From contig JASGJK010000025.1 in NCBI GenBank assembly GCA_049840795.1, positions 1 through 64,000 on the forward strand: DNA of 64,000 bases, written 5' to 3'. The stretch comes from UPXZ01 sp049840795 (GTDB lineage: Bacteria; Bacteroidota; Bacteroidia; Bacteroidales; Paludibacteraceae). The position numbers were made by a program, and so were the translations under genes. The notes beneath the pieces were generated by a model. That model had not been told where the DNA came from and did not search any database. It saw only the letters and a list, made by a program, of their open reading frames with translations. Positions 48,153 through 58,794 of the stretch are shown here, piece by piece (position 1 is the stretch's first letter; every line of letters starts with the position of its first letter).

Positions 48153-49521
48153 CAAACAGAAATAATATAGATTATTTTAACAGTTTATCGTTAAATGAGT
48201 TAAAATGATATGTTGTTGATATAAATATCTATATTTTTGCTCTGTTGTTTCTTTTTCAATTAATTTAATAACTCATTAAAAACTGTTACAAAAAACACAC
48301 AAATATGAGGAAATTTCACGTATTATTTTTATTCACATGTATTCTCGTTACGCAGTTGTTTGCACAAAAAACAATAACGGGTGTAGTAACGTCATCTGAA
48401 GACAATTCTCCTCTGATAGGAGTATCTGTCATCGTAAAAGGAACTACCCGCGGTGTATTAACCAATATTGACGGTAAATTTTCTATTTCTGTGTCAAGCA
48501 ACGAGAAATTGGTTTTTACGTATGTAGGTATGCTACCGCAAGAAATCCTTGTAGGCAATCAGTCTACAATTGATGTCGTATTAAAACCCGACTCCAAAGT
48601 GTTGGACGAGGTGGTAGTAACTGCGATGGGGATTCAACAAGAGAAAAAACGGATGAACTTCGCCGTTCAAAACGTAAGCTCTGAAGCTCTAACGGAGAGT
48701 AGGTCTTCTAATTTTGTAAATGCGCTACAAGGTAAAATAGCAGGTTTGAGCGTAACAACTTCCAGTGGGTCGCCAAATGCCGGTTCGCAAGTTATTATAC
48801 GCGGTATATCTTCTGTAAATAATGCCCAAAATAATGAACCGCTTTTTATTTTGGATGGAGTGCCTATTTCGGGTAAGGGTACCAGCGCCGCTGATATAAA
48901 TCCCAATGATATTGAAAGTACAACCGTACTGAAAGGCGCTGCTGCCGCTGCACTTTACGGGCAGGATGCGGCAAATGGCGTTATTATGATTACAACCAAA
49001 AAAGGACAGATAGGTAAAGTTAAGGCTACGGTTAATGCCAGTTGGCAACAAGACACTCCTACACGTCTTCAGGCAATACAAACAAGTTACGCCCCCGGTT
49101 CTCAAGGATTTTACTCAGAAGAAGTTCAAGGTGGTTGGGGACCATTATTAAATAATGGTGAACAAACTTACAACAATATCAACAGTTTCCTAAATAATGG
49201 CTTTTATCAAAAATATGACATAAGTCTTACCGGAGGAAGTGAGAAATTTCAATCTTATGCATCTGCCAGTTATTCAAAAAATGATGGTATTGTTCCTAAT
49301 GATTATTTAAATAAGTTTAACGCATTGTTAAAAGGAACGTATCAGCCAATTAAAACTCTTTCTTTCACTTTTTCTGCTAATGTGTCTGAAAACACATACC
49401 GTTCATTCTCAGCAACAGGGATGTCTTCCGTTTATAATTTCCCTATCACAACAGATATAAGAAAATATGAACTACCTAATGGCTACCCTCTTTATTCTTA
49501 TTATGACAGTAATAAAAGAAT

Positions 49522-50523
49522 ATGATTATCCGCTGTGTTACCTAAATTGATTTTTGTATGTAACCGATGCTATCATAAGCCTGTCAAATAAATTTTCACC
49601 AAAGTATCTTCTATTGAATTTGTAACAGAATTCGTTCAGATAATTTTGAAGATATTCAGGTTTAATATCGTGATAAATATCCAGTAACATTCGTTTAGCG
49701 TTACTGATTGCTATATGAATCCAAGGTAATACCTTTCCAATTTCTTCTTTTGGTATTACTTGTGGTCGGTGCTCTTTGACAATATCTTTTATTTTGACGT
49801 AAGAAGTTGAATCGTCAGAATCAATGGTTGATTCTTTAGTTACATTGTTTTCAACCAATGAGGTTATTGTAGCTGATTTTAAGTCATTTATAACAATCAT
49901 TTTGATATGTCCCACTTGTCTTGGCTTACCTGTTTTGGTCGTTTGTCCTTCAACGGGTTGACTTTCTGCCATTACAAGGACTTTGCTTTTTTTCTGACTT
50001 CCACGACCTCTTTTCAATGGCTTTTTCTTTTCATCGTCAGGAGTTTCTGTTGAAAAGAAACCTTCATCTAATTCAATGACACCTGATAATGAATATATTT
50101 CATCCCGCTTGCCCATAATCTCACGTAGCTTATGAAGCAAAGTCCAAATTGGTTCATAGCGTTTATGACCCAACTGTCGTTGGAGTTCAGCCGCTGAAAA
50201 GCTTTTCTTTGTGCTTGTCAGCAAGTGAATGGCTATAAACCAATAACGAAATGGCAATTGTGAACCATGCATTACTGTATTGGCACGTAAACTTTGACGT
50301 TTACCGCATTTTTTACATTCATAGCATTCTTTATCTTTCTTCCAATAATGATTTGTTCCGCCACAATGAGGACAAACAACGCCTTGTTGGTCGCGATACT
50401 CTTTAAATTTTACTCTACAACTTGTTTCGTCTGGATATTGTGCAACAAAATTTAGTAAATTCATGTCTTTTATGATTAGTTCTTACAAAGATAATCATTT
50501 TAGGCGAAATACCGGATAATCAT
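49522..50523 (-). mobile_element. IS1595-family element, copy 2 (inside susC)
   Basis: 1002 bp with ends ATGATTATCCG and CGGATAATCAT, the same element as copy 1. The flanking target duplication is AAAAGAAT (49514-49521 and 50526-50533), but two extra T bases lie between the right end and the second copy. These could be a T-run miscall or variation of the end. It encodes the only full-length transposase of its type in the window, so it may be the active source copy. Confidence 0.92.
49538..50464 (-). CDS. IS1595 (ISXO2-like) transposase, intact
   Basis: 308 residues. The N-terminal zinc ribbon has two Cys pairs (VCPHCGGTNHYWK; CYECKKCGKRQSLRAN). The ISXO2-like catalytic domain contains GVIELDEGFFSTETPDDEK (first acidic residue), a basic linker (KKKPLKRGRGSQKKSK), and the distal AISNAKRMLLDIYHDI and LNEFCYKFNRRYFGENLFD. 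It catalyses cut-and-paste movement between the listed inverted ends. Codons 1 and on match the sister copies almost exactly. Confidence 0.93.
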   Translation of the reverse strand: MNLLNFVAQYPDETSCRVKFKEYRDQQGVVCPHCGGTNHYWKKDKECYECKKCGKRQSLRANTVMHGSQLPFRYWFIAIHLLTSTKKSFSAAELQRQLGHKRYEPIWTLLHKLREIMGKRDEIYSLSGVIELDEGFFSTETPDDEKKKPLKRGRGSQKKSKVLVMAESQPVEGQTTKTGKPRQVGHIKMIVINDLKSATITSLVENNVTKESTIDSDDSTSYVKIKDIVKEHRPQVIPKEEIGKVLPWIHIAISNAKRMLLDIYHDIKPEYLQNYLNEFCYKFNRRYFGENLFDRLMIASVTYKNQFR

Positions 50524-52497
50524 TTAAAAGAATCAATTCTCCTATTAGTCCTCTTTATTCTCGAAATAAGGATTATGAGAAAACGATAAAGTCTCGTAAT
50601 ATATTAAATGGCTCCATAAACTGGACGCCTATCAAGGATCTAAATATAACAGGGAGGATTAGCTATGATGTAACAAATACAGTTACAGATAAGTATAATG
50701 TTCCCCGTTGGGATGATTCTGTTGTATATGACCTGATAAAGCCAGAAGAACCGGGAGAAAATGCAACAAGTGAAGAATTAGCACGATATCAAACGGAATT
50801 AGATAATTATTTAAAATTGTTAGAGAAATACAAGAATTCAGGCTATTTATCAACCGAAGATCTTTTTAATGTAGATAAAGATAATCTTGGTTATTATTAC
50901 ACTTATAGTGGTAGAAGTCAATTACTAACAGCCTCTTCGTTAGCTACATATAAAATAGATATAAGCAGAGATTTTAGTGTTGATTTCTTAGCCGGCGCTG
51001 AGGTTAAAATGTCTAAAGGATTTTCAATGGAGAATTCCGGAAGAGATTTTGTTATTCCGGGTATATATAGTTTAGCTAATACAAACTCCAATTATGTGTA
51101 TTTAGATGACCGTATAGCTGAACATTCTGAGAAAAGAACATTTGGTTACTATGGAGAAGTTCGCGGAGATTATAAAGGAATTGCTTCACTAAGCGTTACA
51201 AGTAGATGGGACTGGTCTTCCACTATTAGTCAGAATCCGTATTATTATCTTTCTATTACCGGCGGTTTACTTTTTTCTGAATTGTTTAATTTGACCAACA
51301 ATGTATTTAGTTACGGAAAACTGCGTGGTAATTACGCGGTAGTAGGAAAAGACGCTCCGATATATTTATACGATCGTCGTTTCAAACAATTTGCGACTTA
51401 TCCTGACAATGGATATGGAATAGACCCTACAAAATCGTCTGCGGACAGAAATTTAGCGCCTGAAATGTCATATTCTTGGGAAATAGGTGCCGACCTTCGC
51501 TTCTTTAATAGTAAAACAAGATTGGACATAGCATATTATTCAACAAAAGCAGATAATCAAATTGTTACAGTTCGGGTATCCCCAACATCCGGTTATATTT
51601 TACAAACCAGAAATGAAGGAACAATAGAAAATCGAGGTGTGGAATTCACATTGGAACAAGATATTATAAAAAATAAGGATTTTAGTTGGATTGCCGCTCT
51701 TAATTTCGGATTAAATAGGGGAAAAGTGGTTAGTTTGCCTGAGGAGGTTGCTGAAATCACGGGAGCACAATATGGAGACATATATACTTCGGCTTATTTA
51801 GGAGGATCAACTACGGGGGTCACAGGTAAAGATTATCTGCGTACTGACGATGGAAAAATCATTTGTGATGATAATGGATATCCTCAAATAGGCGCGGATA
51901 AAAATAAATTAATTGGTAATCGTGAAGCTAAATTTACAGCGGGTCTTACCAATACTCTAAATTATAAAGACTGGTCATTATCTTTCTTATTTAACGGGCG
52001 TCTTGGCGGAGACGTGGTAAATGTTACCGGACGTGGTCTTATATCTAACGGACAAAGCAAATCACTTGAAACTTATAGAGGAAGACAAGTGGTGTTTGAT
52101 GGTGTCGTGCTACAAGAAGATGGTACCTATGCTAAAAACACTACAGCCATAACACTTGATTACAATACTATTATCAATTATTTTAATAATGTAAGCTCCA
52201 ATTTTATTGAAGATGGTTCCTACATTCGCTTGAGTTATTTAACGTTAGGCTACGACTTTGGCAAGTTTGTTAAAAAAACGTTTATAACGGGATTAAAATG
52301 TTCCTTAACAGGTACTAATTTGTTTTTACTTACAAAATATACAGGAGCAGACCCTACACTCAATGCAAGCACAGGCGCCGGTGGAACCGGTTCTGCCGGA
52401 GTGGATAACTATGCCGTACCAAGTACAAGAGGCTTAAACTTTAACGTAACTGTTTCATTCTAAATAAATAAGACCAATGAATCATAACATAGAAATT

Positions 52498-54267
52498 ATG
52501 AAAGGAAATAAATATTTTATATTATTAAGTTTGCTATCCGTTATGACTTTTACAAGTTGTGCTGATTTCTTGGATGTAAACACCAGCAAAGATAGTCCTA
52601 CGACCATTACGGTAGATCAGGCTTTACCAACAGCATGTTTCTACGCGTCTCAAGAGGTTTATGACCATGCGGAATATAGTGCTTATTTATCACAAGCGCT
52701 TACCACATCATCTAAAAGCCAGACCGGTTCTTATGCTTACAGTGCGGGGTGGGAGTTTCTCTCTATGAACCGCCACCCTCAATGGCGTCGTCATTACTAC
52801 GATTTAGGCGCGAATATGAATGAGTTGTACAAAGCTGCCAAAAAGATAGATTCCAAAAATTTCATCCTTATCGGACGTACCATTATGTTGCAATCTACTT
52901 TATTTACCACCGATGTTTTTGGTGATATGCCCCGCTCGAATGCTTACACTGTAACTTCTCCAACTTATGACTCCCAGCAAGAAGTTTATGATTGGATGTA
53001 TCAAGAGGCCGATGAACTTGTATCATTATATTCTAATGACACTTGGATAAATAATGCCGCCAATATCTCTATTACGGAGAAGATGGATCGTATTTACGTT
53101 GGAGATATGAAAAAATGGGGATTATACGCGAAAGCGTTACGCGCCCGTTTATGGTTGCGGAAACTTCCAAATTGGGAAAATAACACAACGGTATGTGATA
53201 AAATTATAGCTATGGTGGACGAAGTGCTAAATGACCCAGATTGGGAGGAACCACGATACAACTATTCAGGAGGAACAAACGAACAAAATTGTCCGTGGGG
53301 ATCTTCTGCCCCGATTATCAACTCTTGGGAAAGTCGTGGAAACAGGTTGGCGTCTTCCATTCCAAGCAAATTCTTTGCTTATGCTATTTTAGGAGGATAT
53401 GAAACTAAAAATACTGTTAGAAGGTATGCGCTTGACCCACGCGCTGAAAAAATAATGACTCCTCGTACTAGCGCCTCTGGAACCGGAAGTGATGCTATGC
53501 GTTGGTTAGAAAGTAACATAGGTATGGAAACTTCGATGAAAGTTACTTATTATCCCGATTTATATGGAAGCGGCGAGAATCCCTACACATTAAATACAGG
53601 TTATATCGCTCTTATTACCAATGAAGAATTAATGTTTATAAAAGCGGAAGCACAGTATTGGGCAGGCGATAAGACAGGCGCTTATAATACTACGGTGGCT
53701 GCGGTAAAACACAATATGGAACGATATGATATCGTTGAATCTGATTTAAGCGGAAATGCAAAAAAACGCTATGATGCATTTTTCAGTATACGTTTATCGG
53801 GAGCAAGCAATTTTACTATTGCCGATTTAATGCAGCAAAAATATGTAGCAATGTATTTGCAACCGGAACAATGGAACGATGTGCGTCGCTATAATTATAG
53901 CAGCCAAACGAATGGTATAAGCTATGACGGTAATTTTGTTTATACCGTAAAAGGCATTTTCAATGGGAAAGGAACTGCAATCCCAACGGTAGCAACGAGT
54001 GATGTCAAGTATTCTTTACGTCGTCCTTATAATTTATATGAAGCGTATTGGAATCAATCCGACTCTAAAGGTACGAATGCGGATTTATCTCCCAATGCTT
54101 GGATAATGAGATTAAACTATGATCCGGAAACAGAAGATAAGTATAACAAAGCGGAACTACAACGTTTGGGCGCTTATAAGAACTTTGAATGGCTGAAAAA
54201 ACGTATGATTTGGGCATATAATACGAGCGGTAAAGCAGTTACCAGCGATGCTACTGAATGGAAATAA
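52498..54267 (+). CDS. susD: SusD/RagB-family outer-membrane glycan-binding lipoprotein
   Basis: About 589 residues from ATG 52498, which opens the lipoprotein signal (MKGNKYFILLSLLSVMTFTS with the following Cys as lipobox). The ATG 21 bases earlier would only add a polar leader. The mature start DFLDVNTSKDSPTTITVDQA is the classic SusD entry. TPR-like helices follow (WRRHYYDLGANMNELYKAA; TEEL-like TNEELMFIKAEAQYWAGDK), and the C-terminal block is LQPEQWNDVRRYNYS. SusD caps the SusC barrel and binds the incoming glycan. Unlike its neighbours the ORF is intact. Confidence 0.95.
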   Translation: MKGNKYFILLSLLSVMTFTSCADFLDVNTSKDSPTTITVDQALPTACFYASQEVYDHAEYSAYLSQALTTSSKSQTGSYAYSAGWEFLSMNRHPQWRRHYYDLGANMNELYKAAKKIDSKNFILIGRTIMLQSTLFTTDVFGDMPRSNAYTVTSPTYDSQQEVYDWMYQEADELVSLYSNDTWINNAANISITEKMDRIYVGDMKKWGLYAKALRARLWLRKLPNWENNTTVCDKIIAMVDEVLNDPDWEEPRYNYSGGTNEQNCPWGSSAPIINSWESRGNRLASSIPSKFFAYAILGGYETKNTVRRYALDPRAEKIMTPRTSASGTGSDAMRWLESNIGMETSMKVTYYPDLYGSGENPYTLNTGYIALITNEELMFIKAEAQYWAGDKTGAYNTTVAAVKHNMERYDIVESDLSGNAKKRYDAFFSIRLSGASNFTIADLMQQKYVAMYLQPEQWNDVRRYNYSSQTNGISYDGNFVYTVKGIFNGKGTAIPTVATSDVKYSLRRPYNLYEAYWNQSDSKGTNADLSPNAWIMRLNYDPETEDKYNKAELQRLGAYKNFEWLKKRMIWAYNTSGKAVTSDATEWK

Positions 54268-54294
54268 TAATTCAAGAAAAAAATAAAAATAAAA

Positions 54295-55156
54295 ATGAAA
54301 AATATTATACATAAAACAGTGATATTGTTTATGACTCTTGGTCTGCTTGTTGTCGTATTATCTTCTTGTGAAAAAACATGATTTTTTTGATGAGAATGTG
54401 ATTACCGGTGAAGTAGGACCACAAGCTTATTGGGAAGTGGGTAGCGCTACCACAAGTGCCGGCTCCAATGTTTCATTTATAACTCAATATTATTCAACAG
54501 AGGCAGATATAGATCATTCTGAGGTATGGTATAATATAACAGAGAGAATATACAAAAAAGTTTCTTGTCCTTGGGTTACGACATTTACCTACTCTGTTAC
54601 CTCTGAGACAACGGCGGAAAAACGTATTTCACAGAAAATACAAGAATACTCTCACTCTTTAGCCGTGTGGTCAGATTCTTTACACGCATATACATTTAAG
54701 AGCAGTTTCCCTATTAGAAGCACGCTAAGTTCTTTTTCTTGGGATAAAGTAACAGAATTTGATTCAACAAAGATGAACACCTATTTTGGTCCGACTTATA
54801 TGCAACATTTCAAAGACAGTTTATATACTTTAATGAAATATGCAGATTTCAAAAAGATGATTCTTGGTTTGAATTTATTGAATGATTTTAAACAATATAC
54901 GGATTCTACCCAAGATTTCAATGCCGGAGTGGATGTGTTTGTATATCATTTTCCTAAAAACACGAATGGAGATACTCCTGTTCCGGCAGGTGTGAAAACT
55001 ATATACGATGCCATTCCATTTGATAAACTAATAGAAGGCACCTCTAATTATGAGTTAGAATATAAAAGGACTTATTCTGTTGATGCGATAATGCGTGTCT
55101 ATGATACTAAGGGGGTTTATGGGACAACTACTTCAAAAACGATCAATATTAACTAA
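54295..55156 (+). CDS. SusCD-associated surface lipoprotein (one frameshift)
   Basis: About 286 residues after correction; not assigned to a named family. The signal peptide (LFMTLGLLVVVLSSC) ends in a lipobox Cys. One extra A in GAAAAAACATG (about 54380) breaks the frame; the mature part then begins CEKHDFFDENVITGEVGPQA. The body has Ig-like beta-strand character and ends RVYDTKGVYGTTTSKTININ. Such small lipoproteins follow susD in many loci and add glycan-binding capacity at the cell surface (SusE/F position). The stop TAA is inside the target duplication of the first tandem IS. Confidence 0.75.
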
Positions 55157-56151
55157 TTGGTATAGGCGCTTAGTTCGCTGTTGTTATTTTATTTTTAATC
55201 AATCTCTTAGGTTCGCTTAGAACCATCCTTTTTATGAGTAAATCGAAGATTGACCCCATCATTGTCCGTCTATTATAACGAAAATGATATTCATCGAGAT
55301 AACCTTGCATCCGTTCTTTTGAACAATGGTGGTGTATTCCTCGTAGCCATCCCTGAATGTTCATTATGTGAATATGCAACTGCTGCATGCCTTTCCCTTT
55401 CTCCGAAGGTATTTGTTCTAAGTTTGGATAGTCTTTTTTCAATGGTAAATAACCTTTCCAAACATCAGTAATAACATTTGCATCGTTGCTGATATATGTT
55501 TGAAAAAATGGTCTAAATTCTTTGCTCGAAGCATGCTCAATTACTTGTGCATAAGCTCGACCAACACCTTTTTTATCTTCCAAAATTTCAAGCCCAACAA
55601 TTACTAACTTCTTTTTACTGTCGCCACTACGACCAACTTTACCTTCTTCGTATTCTCCTATGAGAAACTCATCAACCTGAACTTTGCCCTCCAATCGGCT
55701 TTTACGGCTACTTGTCATTGCTTGTTGGATTTTCCACTTAAATTCCCATACTGTTTTCTAACGCAATCCAAATTCCTCTGACAATTCCAATGAAGACATT
55801 CCTTTCTTCTTGGTGCTAATTTTAAAACAGATATGAAATGCGATAAGCAATGAAAATTTCAACTTGTCAAACATAGTTCCAGAAGTGGGGCTTTCATCGT
55901 AATTGCATTTGGCGCAACGATGTGAATAGGGCTTTTTGCCTTTGCCAAATTTCAAATGACCACACTTCTTACATTGGTAAGGATGCTCGGCTGACCATTT
56001 TATTTCTGAAACATAGCGATAGCAATCCTCCTGTGTCTGAAAATATTTATTGAACTCTATTGAATTCACTCCTATATATTGTTTCCTAATATCCACGCTA
56101 CAAAAGTAGCAGATTTATCCAAAATTACAGCGACCTAAGCGCCTATACCAA
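55157..56151 (-). mobile_element. Second IS1595-type element, tandem copy A
   Basis: 995 bp with ends TTGGTATAGGCGC and GCGCCTATACCAA. It is flanked by an exact 8-bp duplication TTAACTAA (55149-55156 and 56152-56159). It is separated by only 18 bp from an almost identical copy. Its ends and sequence are unrelated to the other IS in this window. Confidence 0.92.
55170..56096 (-). pseudogene. IS1595-type transposase with in-frame amber codon, copy A
   Basis: 309 codons in one frame: MDIRKQYIGVNSIEFNKYFQ, then a zinc ribbon (CKKCGHLKFGKG; RCAKCNYDES) and a helix region ending ELSEEFGLR. A TAG follows at 55758-55760, and the same frame goes on with KTVWEFKWKIQQAMTSSRKS and the catalytic domain (VQVDEFLIGEYEEGKVGRSG; DVWKGYLPLKKDYPN; GYLDEYHFRYNRRTM). 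A Gln codon is expected at the TAG, so it is a C-to-T nonsense change. The protein is split into 112 and about 195 residues and should be inactive unless the codon is read through. Confidence 0.88.
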
Positions 56152-56169
56152 TTAACTAATAAAGATAAT

Positions 56170-57164
56170 TTGGTATAGGCGCTTAGTTCGCTGTTGTTAT
56201 TTTATTTTTAATCAATCTCTTAGGTTCGCTTAGAACCATCCTTTTTATGAGTAAATCGAAGATTGACCCCATCATTGTCCGTCTATTATAACGAAAATGA
56301 TATTCATCGAGATAACCTTGCATCCGTTCTTTTGAACAATGGTGGTGTATTCCTCGTAGCCATCCCTGAATGTTCATTATGTGAATATGCAACTGCTGCA
56401 TGCCTTTCCCTTTCTCCGAAGGTATTTGTTCTAAGTTTGGATAGTCTTTTTTCAATGGTAAATAACCTTTCCAAACATCAGTAATAACATTTGCATCGTT
56501 GCTGATATATGTTTGAAAAAATGGTCTAAATTCTTTGCTCGAAGCATGCTCAATTACTTGTGCATAAGCTCGACCAACACCTTTTTTATCTTCCAAAATT
56601 TCAAGCCCAACAATTACTAACTTCTTTTTACTGTCGCCACTACGACCAACTTTACCTTCTTCGTATTCTCCTATGAGAAACTCATCAACCTGAACTTTGC
56701 CCTCCAATCGGCTTTTACGGCTACTTGTCATTGCTTGTTGGATTTTCCACTTAAATTCCCATACTGTTTTCTAACGCAATCCAAATTCCTCTGACAATTC
56801 CAATGAAGACATTCCTTTCTTCTTGGTGCTAATTTTAAAACAGATATGAAATGCGATAAGCAATGAAAATTTCAACTTGTCAAACATAGTTCCAGAAGTG
56901 GGGCTTTCATCGTAATTGCATTTGGCGCAACGATGTGAATAGGGCTTTTTGCCTTTGCCAAATTTCAAATGACCACACTTCTTACATTGGTAAGGATGCT
57001 CGGCTGACCATTTTATTTCTGAAACATAGCGATAGCAATCCTCCTGTGTCTGAAAATATTTATTGAACTCTATTGAATTCACTCCTATATATTGTTTCCT
57101 AATATCCACGCTACAAAAGTAGCAGATTTATCCAAAATTACAGCGACCTAAACGCCTATACCAA
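56170..57164 (-). mobile_element. Second IS1595-type element, tandem copy B
   Basis: 995 bp, identical to copy A over the parts compared except for one base near the right end (CCTAAACGCC versus CCTAAGCGCC). Its left flank AAGATAAT and right flank AAAACATA do not match, so no target duplication is present. The adjacent downstream gene lacks its 5' end, so a deletion next to this copy is likely. Confidence 0.9.
56183..57109 (-). pseudogene. IS1595-type transposase with in-frame amber codon, copy B
   Basis: Same 309-codon frame as copy A, with the same TAG at 56771-56773 after ELSEEFGLR. All other key parts (zinc ribbon, DEFLIGEYEEGK, DEYHFRYNRR) are the same. The shared nonsense codon means the two copies descend from one already mutated element or arose by local duplication. 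Confidence 0.88.
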
Positions 57165-57173
57165 AAAACATAT

Positions 57174-58739
57174 ATGTTTGAATATATCCGCATTGAAGGA
57201 TTGGATATTTCTTCTTACGATAGCAACGGAGCTGTATTAACTGATGGAACAAACACAATTCCGCTTCACATCACATTAAACCAATCAACATTCCCTGTAG
57301 GCACAAAAGTGAATATTAAGGTGATTTTAAGTTCTGACGGAACAAATCCGGTATTGGTAGGCAATGTAAGCAATATAGAAGCGGCGCCTCTTGCCGGTGT
57401 AGATCCATTCTCATATCCAACACGTACTATCGGTGGAAAATCATATACTTTAACAAATAATTGGCTTATTTCAAGCAAATTGGATAATCTTGCCGCCAAT
57501 CAAATACATAGCGCCAGTCAGATGGTTCGTGGAATGATTGCAAAAGATGGAAAAATGTACTTTATTGACAGTCAGTTGGAGCAATTAACCATAGTTGATG
57601 GCGCTACAGGCAAGAAACTTACGCCTATAAAATTGCCGGCCGCTACATTTGCAACCTGTGAACGTCCGGTAGGTGGTTTATATCCGCTCAATGACCTTAA
57701 GCAAGATAAAGCAGGACACGTCTTGCTTAGTAATGGCGTTACTTCCAATAAAAAACCTTTTGAAATTTGGAAAGTTGATATAGCTACCGGAAGTACTACT
57801 TTAATTCTTAGTGAAGCATTATCCGGGAATCCTGATTTCGCAGAAGCAACTGTTCGTTTTGACGCGTTTGGCGTGTATGGTGATGTAAATACTAATGCTA
57901 TCATTATGGCTTCCAATGCGTCTGCTATGGAGGCGTATAAGTGGACCATCACGAATGGAGTAGCGGGTACGGCTGAAGTTGTGCTTATTGATGCCACAAC
58001 AGCAGGAACTTATTTAACAGGTTTAACTAATCCCGGTTCAGCTCCTCAGATATTTCCTTTGGACGAAAATTATTTTTATTTAGATGGACAGGCCACATAT
58101 CCAACCCTTATTGATATGGATGGAAATGTATTAGACGGTTTCTACAATAATACAGCTGTATTAATAGATGAGATTACTAATCCGGGTACTACTATGACTA
58201 TGAATGTCGGACACAACGGTTTGATTGAGTTTGAGCTTGGAGGCGATTATTTCTTTTTAATAGCAGCCACTAATACATTAGGAACCCCGGCATCGTCTTT
58301 CCGTTTGTTTAAATGGGCTAATGCAAATAAAGAATTTAGTGGTTTAGAAGCAATGTGGACATTCCCTGCAGCCGGTATGGGTGCTATGTCAAATCCATAT
58401 CGTACAGCTGTCCCATCGGTGAAAGTGGACGAAGCAGCCGGTATTGCTAAACTTTACCTTTATACAGGTGAAAACGGATACGGTGTGTACGAGTTTGGTA
58501 AACTGTCTACCGGTCTGAAAGATAATTACAATAACGATGCGGTAAAAGTAACGCTTGCCGGTAAAACTTTGAATTTAAGCGAAGAAGTAGCTAACGTTAC
58601 CGTTTATTCCATTACAGGTCAGTTGGTAGCAAAAGCAGATAAAGTATCTTCTATTAATGTTTCTACAAGCGGTGTTCTTTTAGTAAAAGCAACAACTTAT
58701 AAAGGTGAAACAGCCCTTCATAAAGTTATTATCAAATAA
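57174..58739 (+). CDS. DUF4623-like T9SS-secreted protein, probably 5'-truncated by IS
   Basis: 521 residues in the open frame. There is no signal peptide and no ribosome-binding site before ATG 57174, only 10 bases from the IS end, so the true N-terminus is probably lost. The first ~75 residues are a beta-sandwich-like segment (VGTKVNIKVILSSDGTNPVL). The main part (WLISSKLDNLAANQIHSASQ, then VRGMIAKDGKMYFIDSQLEQ) fits a DUF4623-type beta-propeller-like domain. The last ~75 residues (LNLSEEVANVTVYSITGQLV; STSGVLLVKATTYKGE) form a T9SS type A sorting domain. Likely a surface carbohydrate-binding accessory of the susCD locus. Confidence 0.75.
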   Translation: MFEYIRIEGLDISSYDSNGAVLTDGTNTIPLHITLNQSTFPVGTKVNIKVILSSDGTNPVLVGNVSNIEAAPLAGVDPFSYPTRTIGGKSYTLTNNWLISSKLDNLAANQIHSASQMVRGMIAKDGKMYFIDSQLEQLTIVDGATGKKLTPIKLPAATFATCERPVGGLYPLNDLKQDKAGHVLLSNGVTSNKKPFEIWKVDIATGSTTLILSEALSGNPDFAEATVRFDAFGVYGDVNTNAIIMASNASAMEAYKWTITNGVAGTAEVVLIDATTAGTYLTGLTNPGSAPQIFPLDENYFYLDGQATYPTLIDMDGNVLDGFYNNTAVLIDEITNPGTTMTMNVGHNGLIEFELGGDYFFLIAATNTLGTPASSFRLFKWANANKEFSGLEAMWTFPAAGMGAMSNPYRTAVPSVKVDEAAGIAKLYLYTGENGYGVYEFGKLSTGLKDNYNNDAVKVTLAGKTLNLSEEVANVTVYSITGQLVAKADKVSSINVSTSGVLLVKATTYKGETALHKVIIK

Positions 58740-58763
58740 TATATAAGACAAATTAATCTATTC

Positions 58764-58794
58764 AAAAAGGTGGTGGAAATTCCACCACCTTTTT
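58764..58794 (+). terminator. Terminator between the DUF4623-like gene and the glycosidases
   Basis: AAAAAGGTGGTGGAA pairs with TTCCACCACCTTTTT, 15 bp with a tight turn, followed by TTCTTATT. It separates the first part of the locus from the glycosidase pair, which therefore may need its own promoter or read-through. Confidence 0.85.

Larger units (their letters stand above)
48305..52463 (+). pseudogene. susC: SusC/RagA-family TonB-dependent receptor interrupted by IS1595 copy 2
   Basis: An outer-membrane glycan importer. The signal peptide (MRKFHVLFLFTCILVTQLFA) is followed by a carboxypeptidase-regulatory-like domain (ITGVVTSSEDNSPLIGVSVI) and the plug (GVPISGKGTSAADINPNDIE then STTVLKGAAAAALYGQDAAN). 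The barrel is split by the IS at 49522-50523. The reading resumes in frame after the IS as KRINSPISPLYSRNKDYEK and ends GLNFNVTVSF. Removing the IS and one duplicated target gives about 1050 residues, normal for SusC. No other lesion is visible, so the insertion is recent. Paired with susD, it would bind and import an oligosaccharide with TonB energy. Confidence 0.92.

Noticed and set aside
55250..55471. Plus-strand ORF inside the tandem IS copies
   Set aside because: Antisense shadow of the transposase catalytic domain, repeated identically in the second copy.
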